Assembly (NCBI RefSeq): GCF_000003815.2
Contig: NC_049997.1
Location: forward strand, 2,158,484-2,222,483
Direction: 5' to 3'
Origin: Branchiostoma floridae
Lineage: Eukaryota; Chordata; Leptocardii; Amphioxiformes; Branchiostomatidae
Length of the DNA: 64,000 nucleotides
Part shown: positions 1 through 10,985 of the stretch, piece after piece
Layout: every line of letters starts with the position of its first letter
How positions within the stretch are numbered: the first letter of the stretch is position 1
Translations under genes and position numbers: made by a program
The notes under the pieces: generated by a model
Seen by the model: the letters and a program-made list of their open reading frames with translations, nothing else
What the model was told of the DNA's origin: nothing
The model's database searches: none

Positions 1-1170
1 ATCAAAAACCATAAATTTAGACTATTGAAAACCCTCTCTTAGTGCGATTTTATCTGGCACGTATGTAGTTTTGGGGTGGCTAAGGTAGCTATGGAAAACC
101 CTAAAATGTTTAATAAGTTTAAAGAAATCACCATCTTTGGGGGTTTCTCACCCCTGCGGATATTGGGATCATTGTGAGTTGGCTGTTATGGGCTTACAGG
201 GTGGGTTTGTTTTTTTGTTTGTTCATTCGCAAAAAACACATAAAACAATACAAAAAAGAATACATAAAACACTACAGGTGCAGGAGGAGGGAAAAAACGT
301 AAACGGCTTCTACTATGCCCTCCTTCTCAATACTAAACAAAATGTATGATAGTCAATAATTAACGAAGAAATGTAAGACAGAGGATGTGATAATGAAAAT
401 AGGATCATCAAATGATAATAGAAAAAAAAATGATATAAGATAATAACTGACCATATGAGACTACTATAAGGGGCTAGGTTTTTTGCCAACTAGCCGCATG
501 GAATTTTTTGAAAATGTGTTTATCAAAAGCAAGATGACAGTTGTTGGAACATGGGAGCATTTAGGGAGAGAATTTTCAAGTTTGAAAGTATTGCCTCTTC
601 CTCCACCCATTTTTTTAGGATAACACACATTACTGGTATATACTGGAACAGTGTATGATTTTGATTTGATTTAATCGGCTGTATAATATGAGAAATACAG
701 CCAGGACTATCCAACTAGCCGGATGCTATCATCAAGGGCTAGCCCTGGTAGCAGTACAATATACAATAACAGCATTATCGATACAGGTAACTTTGGCTAC
801 AGAGGTGATCCGTGTTTACAGCTTGACTAGTAGTCGTACGATCTATGATATCAGTCTATGATGCAAGTTATATCACTAGGTTATCAATATAAGGCTACTT
901 TGCGCGATTACCACATGTGGACGCTATAATTTATACGTATTATACAGTGCATATCGTTCAGTAAGAAAAGTGTTAGTTGCTAGCAGTAGTAATATCAGTA
1001 ATACAATTACTATTACTATTATTATTGTCCCAATCTTTTACAATGCAATGAGAGACTTAAAAATGACTTTTCTTAATCCAAATATTAGTATGAAGTAATG
1101 CTAAATGATTGATGTATATTACGATAACCTCTGGTGGGTTGATAGGTAAGTTATTGTGACGGCGCGTTTA
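1..1170. other. No gene recognised
   Basis: AT-rich sequence with only short, biased reading frames. I see no exon with a domain signature, no RNA gene and no clear repeat border here. The first exon of the lectin-like gene that starts to appear at 2606 could lie here or left of the window. Confidence 0.5.
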
Positions 1171-2236
1171 TTACCTTCGCCGAGAAGTTTGTATTTTCTG
1201 TTAAGGCCTCATGTTGTGTTCCTATATGTAGGTCAACAGCATATAACTCGAGAAGCTGTGTATGGATTTTAATGATATTTGGTATTTCAGTAGTGGTTGC
1301 GGACAGGAAGGTCGTGTTTGGAAATGGTGGGCGTAACCTTTTTCCGTCAGGGCGGTAGCGGGCCGAACGTGTGCGTCCGCTTTCTTGTGAACAGCATTAC
1401 TCGAGAAACCTTGAATGGATCCTGATATTTGGTAGGTGGGTGGGGGTCAGAATAAAAATCAAGGTCAAGTTCGATAATTGGCCCCCTAGTGTCTGTCTAA
1501 GGTACTGCAGCAAAACTTTTAATTTTGACACTTCATGTTCTGGACATGCCGTGGTCATGATTTTGAGTGGTAGATAGCCCTTGGAGCAGAGAGTAAGTGC
1601 TGTAATTTTGTACCCCCTAGCGGCTTTTTTAGAACTGCAGGCACAGATTTCCTTTCAAACTTTGGACGAAAATAACTCGAGAACGTGCTGACAGATCATC
1701 AGGATTTTGGTATGTAAATAGAATGAGTGATGACTTACATAATTACTAATTATGCTAATCAACAGCTAATTTACATAGTTAATGAGGAAAGTTCATAAAC
1801 CCATGCCAACAGCATATAACTCAAGAAGCTGTGTATTGATTTTCATGACATTTTGTATTTAGGTAGCGGTTGCAGAGAGAAAGGTTGTGTTCGAAAATGG
1901 TTGGCGTAGCATTTTTTGTTAGGACGGTAGCGGGCCGAGTGTGCGCGTCTGTTTGTTTGTGGAATGCATAACTCGAGTAGCCTTGAAAGTATCCTGATAA
2001 TATTTGGTAGGTGCGTAGGGGTCAGGACAACAAAGGTCGTGTATGATAGTGGGCTCCCTAGCGGCTTTTTAAGGTACTGCAGCAAAACTTCAATTTTTGA
2101 CATCTCGTGTTCTGAACATGCTGTGGTCGTGATTTTTGAGTGGTAGATAGCCTATAGAAGTGATAACTTACATTATCTTATACTAATTATGCAAATCAAC
2201 AGCTAATTTGCATAATTAATGAGGAAAGTTCAGACA
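1171..2236 (+). repeat. TACCTTCGCC-family dispersed repeat, forward copy
   Basis: It begins with TTACCTTCGCCGAGAAG and contains two tandem versions of one unit, about 575 bases apart (from about 1231 and 1803). The unit has CAGCATATAACTCRAGAAGC, then GGTAGCGGGCCGA, then a CTCGAGAARCCTTGAA block, and ends in an octamer palindrome (TAATTATGCAAAT ... ATTTGCATAATTAATGAGG). The same organisation recurs at 6530-7628 and, inverted, at 3483-4550. No right-hand terminal repeat is seen, so this copy looks 3' truncated. Short reading frames inside are chance. Confidence 0.7.
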
Positions 2237-2605
2237 TCCACTGAACTCCTGAACTTAGTATTGTGACATAACGTTAGACTGGCATTGCTAGGCTCACTAC
2301 ACCCATAGGCATAGATTGATCAGAGGGTACTTGGGGATTTTAGATGAAGAATGAATTCTTTTTGATGCGCGTGGGGCAAATGTGTACTTCATCTCATAAT
2401 GTGAAGTTGTATGCGTTTATAACTTTATTTACTATTACTGAAATTAAAATGAATAGGAAAATAGCGCTCTCTTCTGGAGTAAGAATACCCCTCAGACGTC
2501 AGACCCCTTGAAAGCAAAGGTAATATCAATTAGTTGATTGAAATGCTCCATCTTACCTTTTACTTCATACTGTAAAACACTTGAAAACATATATACCTGT
2601 CACAG

Positions 2606-2923
2606 GTATTCAAGACACCATAGAATCCAAGACTACTGATGAGTGCAACGGCACTCCTGACTTCAATGCCGAGCAGCATATCGAAGAGAATGACAACAGT
2701 ACCCAAAGCCGTATCAGTGCCCCAGAGAACGATGTTGACCACGCTACTGGCATAGAAGCGGAGGGGGATGGCATCAACAGTCCACAGCAGGCTGATAAAA
2801 ACAAAGGCGACATAGGACAGCGAGCTGATAAGGAGGAAGACACCGCATCGTTAAACCATGCACTTAAGGATAATCCAACCTACGTGCCTGGTGCCCTTCG
2901 ACATAGGCTTCCTGGAAAGAAAG
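2606..2923 (+). CDS. Internal exon: acidic cytoplasmic segment of a probable type II membrane C-type lectin
   Basis: This exon runs from an acceptor (CCTGTCACAG) to a donor (AAG|GTACAT) and enters and leaves in phase 1. It codes for about 106 hydrophilic residues rich in Asp, Glu, Asn and Gln, followed by DNPTYVPGALRHRLPGKK. The frame has no Met and is closed upstream by a stop, so this is not the first coding exon. It joins in phase to the transmembrane exon at 3291, creating an Asp codon. The NPTY tetrapeptide matches the NPxY motif known from cytoplasmic tails as an endocytosis or PTB-domain site. The basic cluster just before the membrane segment favours a cytosolic N-terminus. No enzymatic domain is seen. 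That it shares a gene with the lectin exon at 9874 is inferred from strand and order only. Confidence 0.6.
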
Positions 2924-3290
2924 GTACATAATATATGCACTGATCCTCTGACAAGCATAAGATGTAGCTTAGAGATGCTGCTAGGTTTAACTGTGACCTG
3001 CTTGAATTTACGTTTTTTCTTCATGAAGCGTGAGAATTCTGTATCTTCCTTTACTTGGCCATCTTTTAATGCCAACACACCGACAAATCTACAACATACC
3101 GATGCAACAAATCAACAAAGGTTGCATAAAAGCCAGAAAACAAAACTCAAAAGTGAACTCACATAGAAATCTGTGTCAAATTTAGAGAAAAAAATGCACA
3201 ATAAATTCAATAGAATAGCAATTTAAGATAAGATGCAATAAAATTTTGTAGTAAGATCTTGTATTAACCATCTGTTTTTACCTAACACAG

Positions 3291-3439
3291 ATTCGGCGAA
3301 GATCTGTTTCACCAGCGCCAGTTTCTCTCTAGTTAATGGCATCATCATCGCCATTGCATCGGCAGCCTTTTTTGCTGCAGGAATAATCGTGGGCATTTCT
3401 ATCAACAGAGCACCAGGGAATAAAGCAAAATTCTATCAG
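3291..3439 (+). CDS. Internal exon: single transmembrane segment
   Basis: It starts after TTTTTACCTAACACAG and ends at CAG|GTTAGT, phase 1 in and phase 0 out. The translation has a hydrophobic stretch of about 24 residues (VNGIIIAIASAAFFAAGIIV, then GISI) flanked by SAKICFTSASFSL and NRAPGNKAKFYQ. One helix after a long hydrophilic N-terminal part, with no signal peptide visible, fits a type II signal anchor. This is the usual layout of membrane C-type lectins whose CTLD is C-terminal. The next exon must enter in phase 0. The CTLD exon at 9874 enters in phase 1, so at least one linking exon is missing from this reconstruction. Confidence 0.65.
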
Positions 3440-3482
3440 GTTAGTTTCCTTTCATAATATATACTAGAGTTCGGCGACCTCA

Positions 3483-4475
3483 TACCTCCATGAAACTTTA
3501 GAGCTTTTGTAAATTTCATGCAATTGACTAAGACATTAACATAATTTATGCGTGTTGTTGTTCATCATTGACTAACGTACGCATGTCACAAGTACAAAAT
3601 TCGAATCATTAGACATAAAGCGTCTTTGTAATTTTTACATAAATTATGCAAATAAGTTCCTCATTACCATATTTGGTATCTGCTTATATTCCATCTATCA
3701 TAATTAATAAGTGTTACTTTTATTGAAGTCCAGTTATTAGTGATAATGGTATTATGCAATTTCCTCATTAATTATGCAAATAAGGTCCTCATTTGCATAA
3801 CATGTATATCATTATGAACACCTTTGCCCAAGCTACCTGCACCCCTAAAATGATGCCAATCCGTCAATCCTTTCTGCAGTTATGCACTTTGGAATGTCTT
3901 GACAAAAATGCCCCTGCAGTTCCGAAATTACATGTTAGGGGGCTGAAATCTGCCCCACTTTGTCATGACACTGCAAGCTATCTACCACCCAAATGTCAAG
4001 ACTATATCATGTCCGGGACAAGAGATACATTGAAAAAAATGCCATGATAGAATATTCTCATTAATTATGCAAATTTACTCCTATTTTGTATAATTGGTAT
4101 CTTATCTTGTACAACATTGTCTAAGGTACCTACATACCAAAAATCATGAAAATCCATTGTTCCCTTCTTGAGTTATCCTCTTCAGAAGTTTTTGACAAAA
4201 ATGCCCCTGCTATCCCAAACCTAGTCGGTAGGGGGCCAAAACCTATGTCACTTATTCCTGAGCACAAGAGCTATCTAACACTCAAAAATCGTGACCATAG
4301 CATGTTGAGAACACGAGATAGCAAAACCGGAAGTTGCGCTGCAGTACCAAGGGAAGCCGCTAGGGGGCCTAAAATCTAATCACTTCTAGCTTTCATCGCA
4401 CCCCACCAACAAACCAAGTATGAAACTAATCCATCCAGCCGTTCTTGAGTTATCTTGTTGACAGACAGACAGACA

Positions 4476-4511
<36 letters not shown>

Positions 4512-4550
4512 CTGGGTAAAATATAACCTCCATGACATTTCATGGAGGTA
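3483..4550 (-). mobile_element. 1.07 kb element with 13-base terminal inverted repeats, octamer-rich (TACCTTCGCC family, inverted)
   Basis: The ends are TACCTCCATGAAA (3483-3495) and TTTCATGGAGGTA (4538-4550), an exact inverted pair. The outermost TA could be a target-site dinucleotide. The right end is also a foldback (AACCTCCATGACATTTCATGGAGGTA) followed inward by a (CA)n/(GACA)n tract at 4460-4507. Inside are octamer palindromes around ATGCAAAT (about 3641-3668 and 3768-3800). No transposase is visible, so it is non-autonomous. It lies about 40 bases downstream of the transmembrane exon. Confidence 0.7.
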
Positions 4551-5181
4551 ATAATACACAGCTAGTCTTTAATATGTATGAAGTCTACAGTTTGATTACA
4601 TGCATAATTAAAATTTTGTTTTGTACAACATTGTCTAAAGTACTTAGATACCAAAAATCATAAAAATCCGTTTCCTTCTTGAGTTATGACAAAAAATTTT
4701 TTACCAACAAATCCTACCCATTTGATAACTGGGAAGTACTTGGTACGGTCCACGCGTGGGGGTCAGGGAGTCTGACCCGTGTGCCTTTGCAACTGTCAGG
4801 TACAGCTGCGAAGGGTGGAAGGAAGCAAACCAGCTGCAGGCTGGGGATTTGTAATACTTCAGAAGTCTTTGACAAAAATGCCCCTGCCATCCCAAAACTT
4901 GCCGCTAAGGGGCCAAAACTCATGTCACTAATTCCTGAGATCAATAGCTATCTAACACCAAAAATAGATCGTGACAATAGCTTGTTCAGAACACGAGATA
5001 GCAACAACGGAAGTTGCGCTGCAGTACCGAAGGAAGCCACTAGGGGGCCCAAAATCTAAAAATTTCCAGCTTTCGTCACACCCTACCGACACATTAAGTA
5101 TAAAACCAATCCACACAGCCGTTTTTTATTTATTTTGTTGGCAGGGTAAAGTATAACATCCATGGTATGTCATGGAGGTAA
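4551..5181 (-). repeat. Truncated copy of the preceding element
   Basis: From about 4600 this stretch repeats the right half of the 3483-4550 element: the GACAAAAATGCCCCTGC block, the GTTGCGCTGCAGTACC block, CACTAGGGGGCC, and a final TCCATGGTATGTCATGGAGGTA foldback ending near 5180. The left terminal repeat is absent. Reading frames here (for example 4679-5059) exist only because the repeat is GC-balanced. Confidence 0.65.
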
Positions 5182-5433
5182 AAAAGGAAACTTCGTGGAA
5201 CCAAGGAGGTTAAATACCTTGGGGGAGTTTAGACCTCTTTACTCTATATAATATTGTGAACTTTTCTTATGCTGATGAAGGTGACTTTACACAACTCAAT
5301 AGGCAATTCAGCGCGCTACAATACTGCAATGCATTCGGGGATTGGAACTGCAATCAATAATTAAAACTACCATTACATTTACATAGTCAATTTATGATGG
5401 AGTTAACCTTTGAATTACATGTAAATATTTGTA

Positions 5434-5600
5434 CTAAAAAGGCCGACATTTGCTCGTAAATGCAAGCAAATAAAGAATATTTCAACCCATCCCCATCCCA
5501 ATTAAAAAAAAATGCAGAAATTGACCTATCCCCAAACATCATCCCACTGCAAAACAGATTTAAAAAAGCCCCCCTCCAATACAAGATTGGGCTCTTCAGG
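5434..5600 (-). mobile_element. Helitron-like 3' end (degenerate)
   Basis: CTAA, ten bases, then ATTTGCTCGTAAATGCAAGCAAAT read from the left. This is a diverged relative, on the minus strand, of the hairpin-plus-CTAG ends at 62373-62404 and 50980-51011. The sequence to the right (AATATTTCAACCCATCCCC and on) also resembles what flanks those copies. The family assignment comes only from these terminal signatures. Confidence 0.35.
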
Positions 5601-5699
5601 AATATTCCTTTCTATGTAAAATGGGCTCAATCTGGTCTATATTAACCATTTTCCATTCCTAGTGCTAAAGCCACCCCTATAACTAACTCAAGATCAGTT

Positions 5700-6330
5700 T
5701 GCTTCTTTATGACACAGGAAACGAAAATCTACATTTGTTAGGTAAAAGATTCAAAATTTTACAATTTTAAGTTCTGTACACCATAAGGGTTAATGGGGCC
5801 TGTGGGTACATGCGGTAAGCACGCTCGTATCAAATTTCAGGTCATTTGGTATACAAAGGCACAGGAGCCAATAGAATATATATTTTTGTCTAAAAAGGGC
5901 AAATTCAACCACTTTTAAGCATTGTATGCCAGAAGTGAAAATGAAGTGCTGCATGCATATGTCTAACACACCTTCATACTAAATGTCAGCTCATTTAAAT
6001 TCAACACAAGGACAAAGGAGCCCAAAATATACATCTGTATAATAAATTACCAAAATACCCCAAAATAACTCATTATGTTTTTGAAGTGATGTGTGAAGAA
6101 AAGTATTGATGGATACCAGTGGGCAAATAACCAATGCGTCTCTGTACCAAATATCAGGTCAATATTATTTGTGCCCGAAATATATATTTCTGGTCTTAAA
6201 ATTACCAAACCCCCTAAATCTGATCTATCTCTGGGCTATATAAAATGGGTGGGAAAAAAGGCTATTACTACCTCCATGCCAAATTTGAGCTTACTTGGTA
6301 CAAAAATAAAAGTGACATCCTTTTGAAGAT
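5700..6330. repeat. Degenerate tandem array related to the 59.4 kb array
   Basis: Several diverged copies of a unit containing ACCAAATTTCAGGTCATTTGG ... ACAAAGGCACAGGAGCC follow one another (around 5826, 5975, 6145 and 6270). The same unit, inverted and better preserved, forms the array at 59390-59900. No gene is seen; the small plus-strand frame at 6093 lies inside the repeat. Confidence 0.45.
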
Positions 6331-6529
6331 TTGACAGGGGGAGATTAGGAAAAGAAGATCTAGAGACACAAGGAAAGTAATATATTTCAATCCATGTATG
6401 GCATCTTTGAATTGATTAGACAAATTTATAAAACATATCGGTTCCTAGCAGATGCATAGATACACCCACGCTATTCTAAAATAAACTGCTAGAGGGTCAA
6501 ACCAGTACCACACGATGTCAAGTTATTAT

Positions 6530-7628
6530 TACCTTTGCCAGAATGGCAAGGTCACGTTTTAGGCGTGTACGTCTGTCTATCTGTCTGTCTGTCTGTCTGT
6601 CACCATAACTCGAGAAGCCTTGGATCGATCCTAATGATATTTAGTAGGTGAGTAGGGGTTGGGAAATCGAAGGTAAAGTTCGATAGTGGGCCTCCTAACG
6701 GCTTCTTAAGGTACTGCAGCGGAACTTCTATTTTTGATAACTCGTGTTCTGGACATGCTGTTGTCGTGATTCTTTTTTGGTAGATAGGCCTTGGAGCAGA
6801 GGTTAAGTGTTGCGAGTTTGGGCCCCCTAGCGGTTTTTTAGAACTGTAGGAGCCGGTTTCCTTTCAAGCTTTGGACTAGAATAACTTGAGAACGTATTGA
6901 CGGATCGTCATGATTTTTGGCATGTAGATGGCCTAAGTGATTACTTAAAGGATGTAATGCTAATTATGCAAATCAGCTGCTAATTTGCATAATTAATGAG
7001 GAAAGTTTATAAATCCGCTGCATTCCATGATAGGGCTTTAAAACTTGTCATATATGTAGCTGAATAAGGGAGAAATCTCAAAACATATTAATTATGCAAA
7101 TGACGCCCTCATTTGCATAATTATTGGGAAAAATGAATTTCTTGACTGATCGTCATGATTTTTGGTATGCAGACAGCCTTAATGAAGAATTACATGATAC
7201 TAATAATGCAAATAAACAGCTAATTTGCATAATTAATGATGAAAGTTTATAAATCCGCTGTACTCCGTGATAGGACTTTCAAAGTTGTTACATATGTAAA
7301 TCAGAAAGAGGGCAGAAAGTAAGAGGTGTATATATGGGTCCCCTAGTGTCTATTTTGGAACTGCAGGAGCCGTTGTAGGTAGTTTTAGACTTTGAAAGAG
7401 AGTACGTCGAGAAGGGATGAAAGTATCACAATGTTCATTGGTATGCTGATAGCTTAAGTAATGCTTGAGACAATTTGGTATTAATTGGGTAAATTGGGAT
7501 CAACTTGCATAATAAATGACGAAATTAAATGAACCAATTCCAGACATATAAAATAAAATGTAATGAGTAATATGTTTGTGTCTACAGACACCATTGTTCA
7601 TAAGAACCTAGTTTATTTGGCGAAGGTA
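6530..7628 (+). mobile_element. 1.1 kb TACCTTCGCC-family element, complete copy
   Basis: The left end TACCTTTGCCAGA (6530-6542) and right end TTTGGCGAAGGTA (7616-7628) form an imperfect inverted repeat (11 of 13 positions). The left end is also a foldback (ACCTTTGCCAGAATGGCAAGGT) followed by a (GTCT)n tract, exactly as in the inverted relative at 3483-4550. Internal blocks are ATAACTCGAGAAGCCTTGG, then GGCCCCCTAGCGG, then octamer palindromes at about 6958-7000, 7084-7122 and 7199-7238. No coding capacity is seen. Confidence 0.7.
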
Positions 7629-7821
7629 TATTTTTCAATTCAAATTCAATAAAATGTTGTCGTTCTTTTCTCTTTTATGCCCATGTACGCAAACGTCTTG
7701 CCATGTCTTTACTTACAGCTGTAGATAACAATGTCATTCGTAGATAAAGCACAAAATGTATTTTATTGATAATGTTGGTCCTTTAAATTTTATATCCGCT
7801 TTACTCTGCTTTACCCGCGAG

Positions 7822-7893
7822 AAGGCAACCAGTCATAATCTCACGAAAACTTTACTGGGAAATATTTCCACCGACCTGCCAGTTGTGAATGAG
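7822..7893 (+). CDS. Candidate 24-residue stalk exon (weak)
   Basis: A 72-base frame between a weak acceptor (TTACCCGCGAG) and a good donor (GAG|GTGAGA), phase 0 on both sides, would read KATSHNLTKTLLGNISTDLP then VVNE. It has two N-glycosylation sequons (NLT, NIS), as expected for a lectin stalk. It would follow the transmembrane exon in phase but would not join the CTLD exon at 9874 without another exon. The acceptor is poor and the whole may be chance. Confidence 0.2.
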
Positions 7894-8806
7894 GTGAGAC
7901 CAATCAACTTTAATTGTTGTCAACTTAGTAATACGTAAATTCCTGATCGAGTAAAGCGATATGTCCATCCATAATATTCTTTAACATGCACATATGAGCT
8001 TCGCTTGTTATCTGTGAACTTAATTCTACATTATAGTATAGTTGAACATTTTTTATGTGAGCCCTAAATTGCGCAAACGATCATGTATATCACACATATA
8101 CATAATGGGCAGTAAAAAGTTTTTGGCAACAATTCATCTGTGAAAACTTGCTAAGATCCACGACCCCATACCTTCGCAAAACAATCTTAACCTTTACAAC
8201 TGTACATATAGAGTATTAATTTCGTGTCATTAATCATGCAAATAAGGTCCTCATGTGCATGGATTATATTTAATTTAGTAGATCATCTTCGCAACCCCAA
8301 TTAAAGATCGAAAGCTTTAATCAAAATAATTTATGCAAATGAGGTCCTTATTTGCATATTTAACTTTCAATGATGTTCACCTCTTCATAATACTTTAATG
8401 ATTCTTTTTTGTTTTGTTTTGGAGAATTCTTTTGCACAACCTGAAGGTCTCTAACCTGCTAAAGTTTTGATGTCTGTCAGACATCTTCCTCATATCTTAC
8501 TGGAGTTCTGTTTCTCGCCGCTATATGTAGCTGATGTAGGTGGCGATTTTGCGGCGAGATTTAAATCTCAAATGTGTTTCTACCCCCCTCGTCACGGTTC
8601 AGCCCTGGGGTTGACCAAGGACGTTATATTGGGTTGACTTTCTTATCTATATGCTTTTTAATCCACCAGATACATATGTTGTCTTCTCTATCTATTACCT
8701 TGCCCCCCTCCCAGTCAATGATGCAGTTATTCCTGGCAATGTAATCCGCAGATTTGTGTTCATGCTGTCAGTCTCTGTCCTGTGTTCCTCCAGTCTGGTC
8801 TATTAC
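7894..8806. other. Intergenic or intronic, with repeat debris
   Basis: Two octamer palindromes (8231-8255 and 8330-8360) are leftovers of the TACCTTCGCC family. The block at about 8430-8600, read on the minus strand, resembles the tail that follows Penelope-like coding sequence, but no frame supports it. No exon is recognised. Confidence 0.35.
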
Positions 8807-9014
8807 TGTAAATGTATTTAAGTTCGCGGGGATTTAATTTCGCGGTAGCGGGAAAAATGACTTTTCGAGGTGGATTTAAGTTCGTAGTAACACCATAGAC
8901 TGTAGTCTAATACCATTATAGAAAATGTTCGTGGTGGTTTTAAGTTCGCAGTGAAGTGGTCACCGCGAAAACCGTGAACATTAATCCACCGCGAATAATT
9001 TCTGCATTTAAAGT
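8807..9014. mobile_element. Short palindromic MITE-like element
   Basis: The left end TACTGTAAATGTATTTAAGT, then TCGCGG, is matched on the opposite strand by the right end CATTTAAAGTA preceded by CCACCGCGAATAATTT. Between them, TTAAGTTCGCRG motifs repeat in direct and inverted form. About 208 bases long with imperfect terminal inverted repeats of roughly 45 bases and no coding capacity. TA borders both ends. Confidence 0.55.
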
Positions 9015-9873
9015 ATGTTCTCCGCGTTTCTTATATGTTTAATTTATCACAGCTTATTATAAGGGATCCGGTATACACATTCTGTCTGTCTTAAAAAGAG
9101 AAAAAGGTCAATTTCATGTACTGTTTCATACCTATCAAATAAAGATAAACATTACATAGAACTTTCTTATTATCACAGTTTTTGCTACCAACGAACAGCG
9201 TGCACTTTGAGGTTTCTAAGGAAAACAAATCAATGCCTATTAATGGTAAGGAAGACTTCTTCACCTTTCGCCTTCGATTTTGATATATTTGACACATCCC
9301 ATTGCGCTGTATTGGTTTTGTTAATTGAACTGCTTCCATGCATATGGTTATTCATTTTATTGCTTCTGACAGACATTCCTTACGGCCCATAGAGAAAATA
9401 TATCTTTCGTAGCATGACGTTTCCTTTTCCATATTTGTAAGTGCTAAGAGCTGCATTGAAGAAAATAAGCTGATTATAATTCATCATAATACGGTCTGCC
9501 ATTTTGGATTTGACCCATTGCGTCATACATTAGCATAAATCATAACTATCTAATCATAAGTATTACATTTACATTATGTAAGATATCAAAGATATATGAA
9601 GTGTGGTTTATAAAATAAGAAAATCTTAAAATCTTTTTGTTTAACCCCAAATTTGTGAATTTGATAATGATAGAGTCTAGGGATGTCATAAGAAGTCCTA
9701 TCTAAATATATATATATTCACAAACATTTTACCTTACCTAAGATACCTGAAATCCTCTCATTTGTCGACTTGGTTGTCGTACTTTCTCCATATATAAAGG
9801 ACAAAAAACATTTAATAATCTAACTCTACATACTTCATAAAAATGTACAATGTTCAAGCACATTTTGTTGCAG
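9015..9873. other. Non-coding, with a diverged piece of the TTAA element family
   Basis: About 9485-9660 carries GCCATTTTGGATTTGACCCA ... TTGCGTCAT ... TTAGCATAAAT ... GATATATGAAG, the same order as the internal part of the TTAA elements at 35991, 51324 and 53610, without their ends. No exon is recognised in the rest. Confidence 0.4.
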
Positions 9874-10160
9874 CTGACGGCTGCCCAGCCGGATACAAAC
9901 TCGTTGCTGCCAGGACCTGCATCTGGCTCCTTTTTCGAAAAGTGTCCCACTCTGACGCCAGGAAGATCTGCAAGATTGACGGAGCTAATCTAGCCATGCC
10001 TAAAACAAAGGAACTGGACCTCGCTTTTAGAAAGCACATCCGCTCGGAAGGCTTGAACCTCGAATATTGGATCGGCCTTCGGGAGAGGGGGCCGTATCGT
10101 CCTCTTCGTAAGGCTAAAAGAATCTGGAAATGGGAAGATGGGACGACTTTGAACTATAAA
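9874..10160 (+). CDS. Exon with the N-terminal two-thirds of a C-type lectin domain
   Basis: It runs from TTTTGTTGCAG to AAA|GTAAGT, phase 1 in and phase 0 out, about 95 residues. It shows the long-form CTLD start DGCPAGYKLVAARTC, the first helix SHSDARKICKIDGANLAMP, the YWIGL motif and the core WKWEDG. That accounts for three of the conserved Cys. The rest of the fold (the EPN/QPD loop, WND, the last two or three Cys, and the final FICE-like strand) should sit in the next phase-0 exon. I could not find it between 10161 and 18483. Probably the same type II lectin gene as 2606-3439, but the junction phases do not close without a missing exon. It could also be a separate or degenerate lectin. 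Confidence 0.75.
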
Positions 10161-10639
10161 GTAAGTTTATGATACCATGCCTCGACTGCCTTTGCTTACA
10201 GGAAATCTTCAACTACTACCTACCTGGTAGGTAGGTAATCTTCAACTAAAATGATTTAATCTAAGAATATATGATGCGCGACAGCCAAAAAAGTACATTT
10301 GTGGTTTGAATCGCTGAAAAATGATGATTAATGATTCAGAAATACAAGACTCTTAAAGGGTTTTTTTCACATGTCTAAAGGATGCCTATGTGAATCATTG
10401 CAAAAAAGGGAAATGACACAGATGAATCGATTTTAAAATTTGACGAGGAGAAAATAAGATTTAGGATAAACAAAGAAAAAACAACATATTTCACTACTAA
10501 ACCTACAGTATAGAAGAGTTAAATATATTAAATTCTTATTTCTATGCCTAACATATACAGTGACTGAACTTAAAATGTAGAGTTAAGAAAATGTGTCAGT
10601 AAATACTTGAATGTAAGTTCATCTATGACGGTAGTTAAC

Positions 10640-10985
10640 ATAATGATACAGTTTTTAAGACTTTATATCCGTACACAAAATAAAGCGCTTACAAACAAGC
10701 TTTCGATCATTCCTCTGATCCTTCTCAAGTTGTAATGACCCAAAACCTAAGTCGCACTTCCGAAACGGAAGTGTGACGTCAGTAAAGGGTCAAAGGTGCT
10801 TGGCATTCTGTATCGGCCACCTTCTCTGTTGAGGGAAGGTTGATGGGCTCTGATGTAAATAGCCTCTTTCACTCCCCGGAGAAAGTAATCCTGTTTGCAA
10901 TCAAGTAACTTCACCTTGTCGAAGTCCACAGAGTGTCCCGGAGATTCCAAGTTTATGGTCAAGAGGATGGTTAGAGGCAAAATTA
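10640..10985 (-). mobile_element. Penelope-like element, 3' coding remnant
   Basis: On the minus strand, 10980 down to 10747 reads GHSVDFDKVKLLDCKQDYFL, RGVKEAIYIRAHQPSLNREG and GRYRMPSTFDPLL, then a stop. This matches the well-known C-terminal part of Penelope-like retroelement proteins (the GIY-YIG endonuclease region: GH..DFD...LD.E.....R..KEAI+I....P.LNRD.G.Y.L). The sequence from 10745 down to about 10640 looks like its 3' untranslated tail. The reverse transcriptase part is absent, so this is a dead 5'-truncated copy. Confidence 0.7.

Noticed and set aside
7718..7760. Good-looking acceptor TTTACTTACAG as the start of a lectin stalk exon
   Set aside because: All three frames after it reach a stop within about ten codons, before any donor.
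10176..10232. Possible 25-base exon after TTTGCTTACAG, followed by GTAGGTAGG
   Set aside because: It sits in a CTACCTACCTGGTAGGTAGG palindrome and does not supply the missing CTLD motifs.
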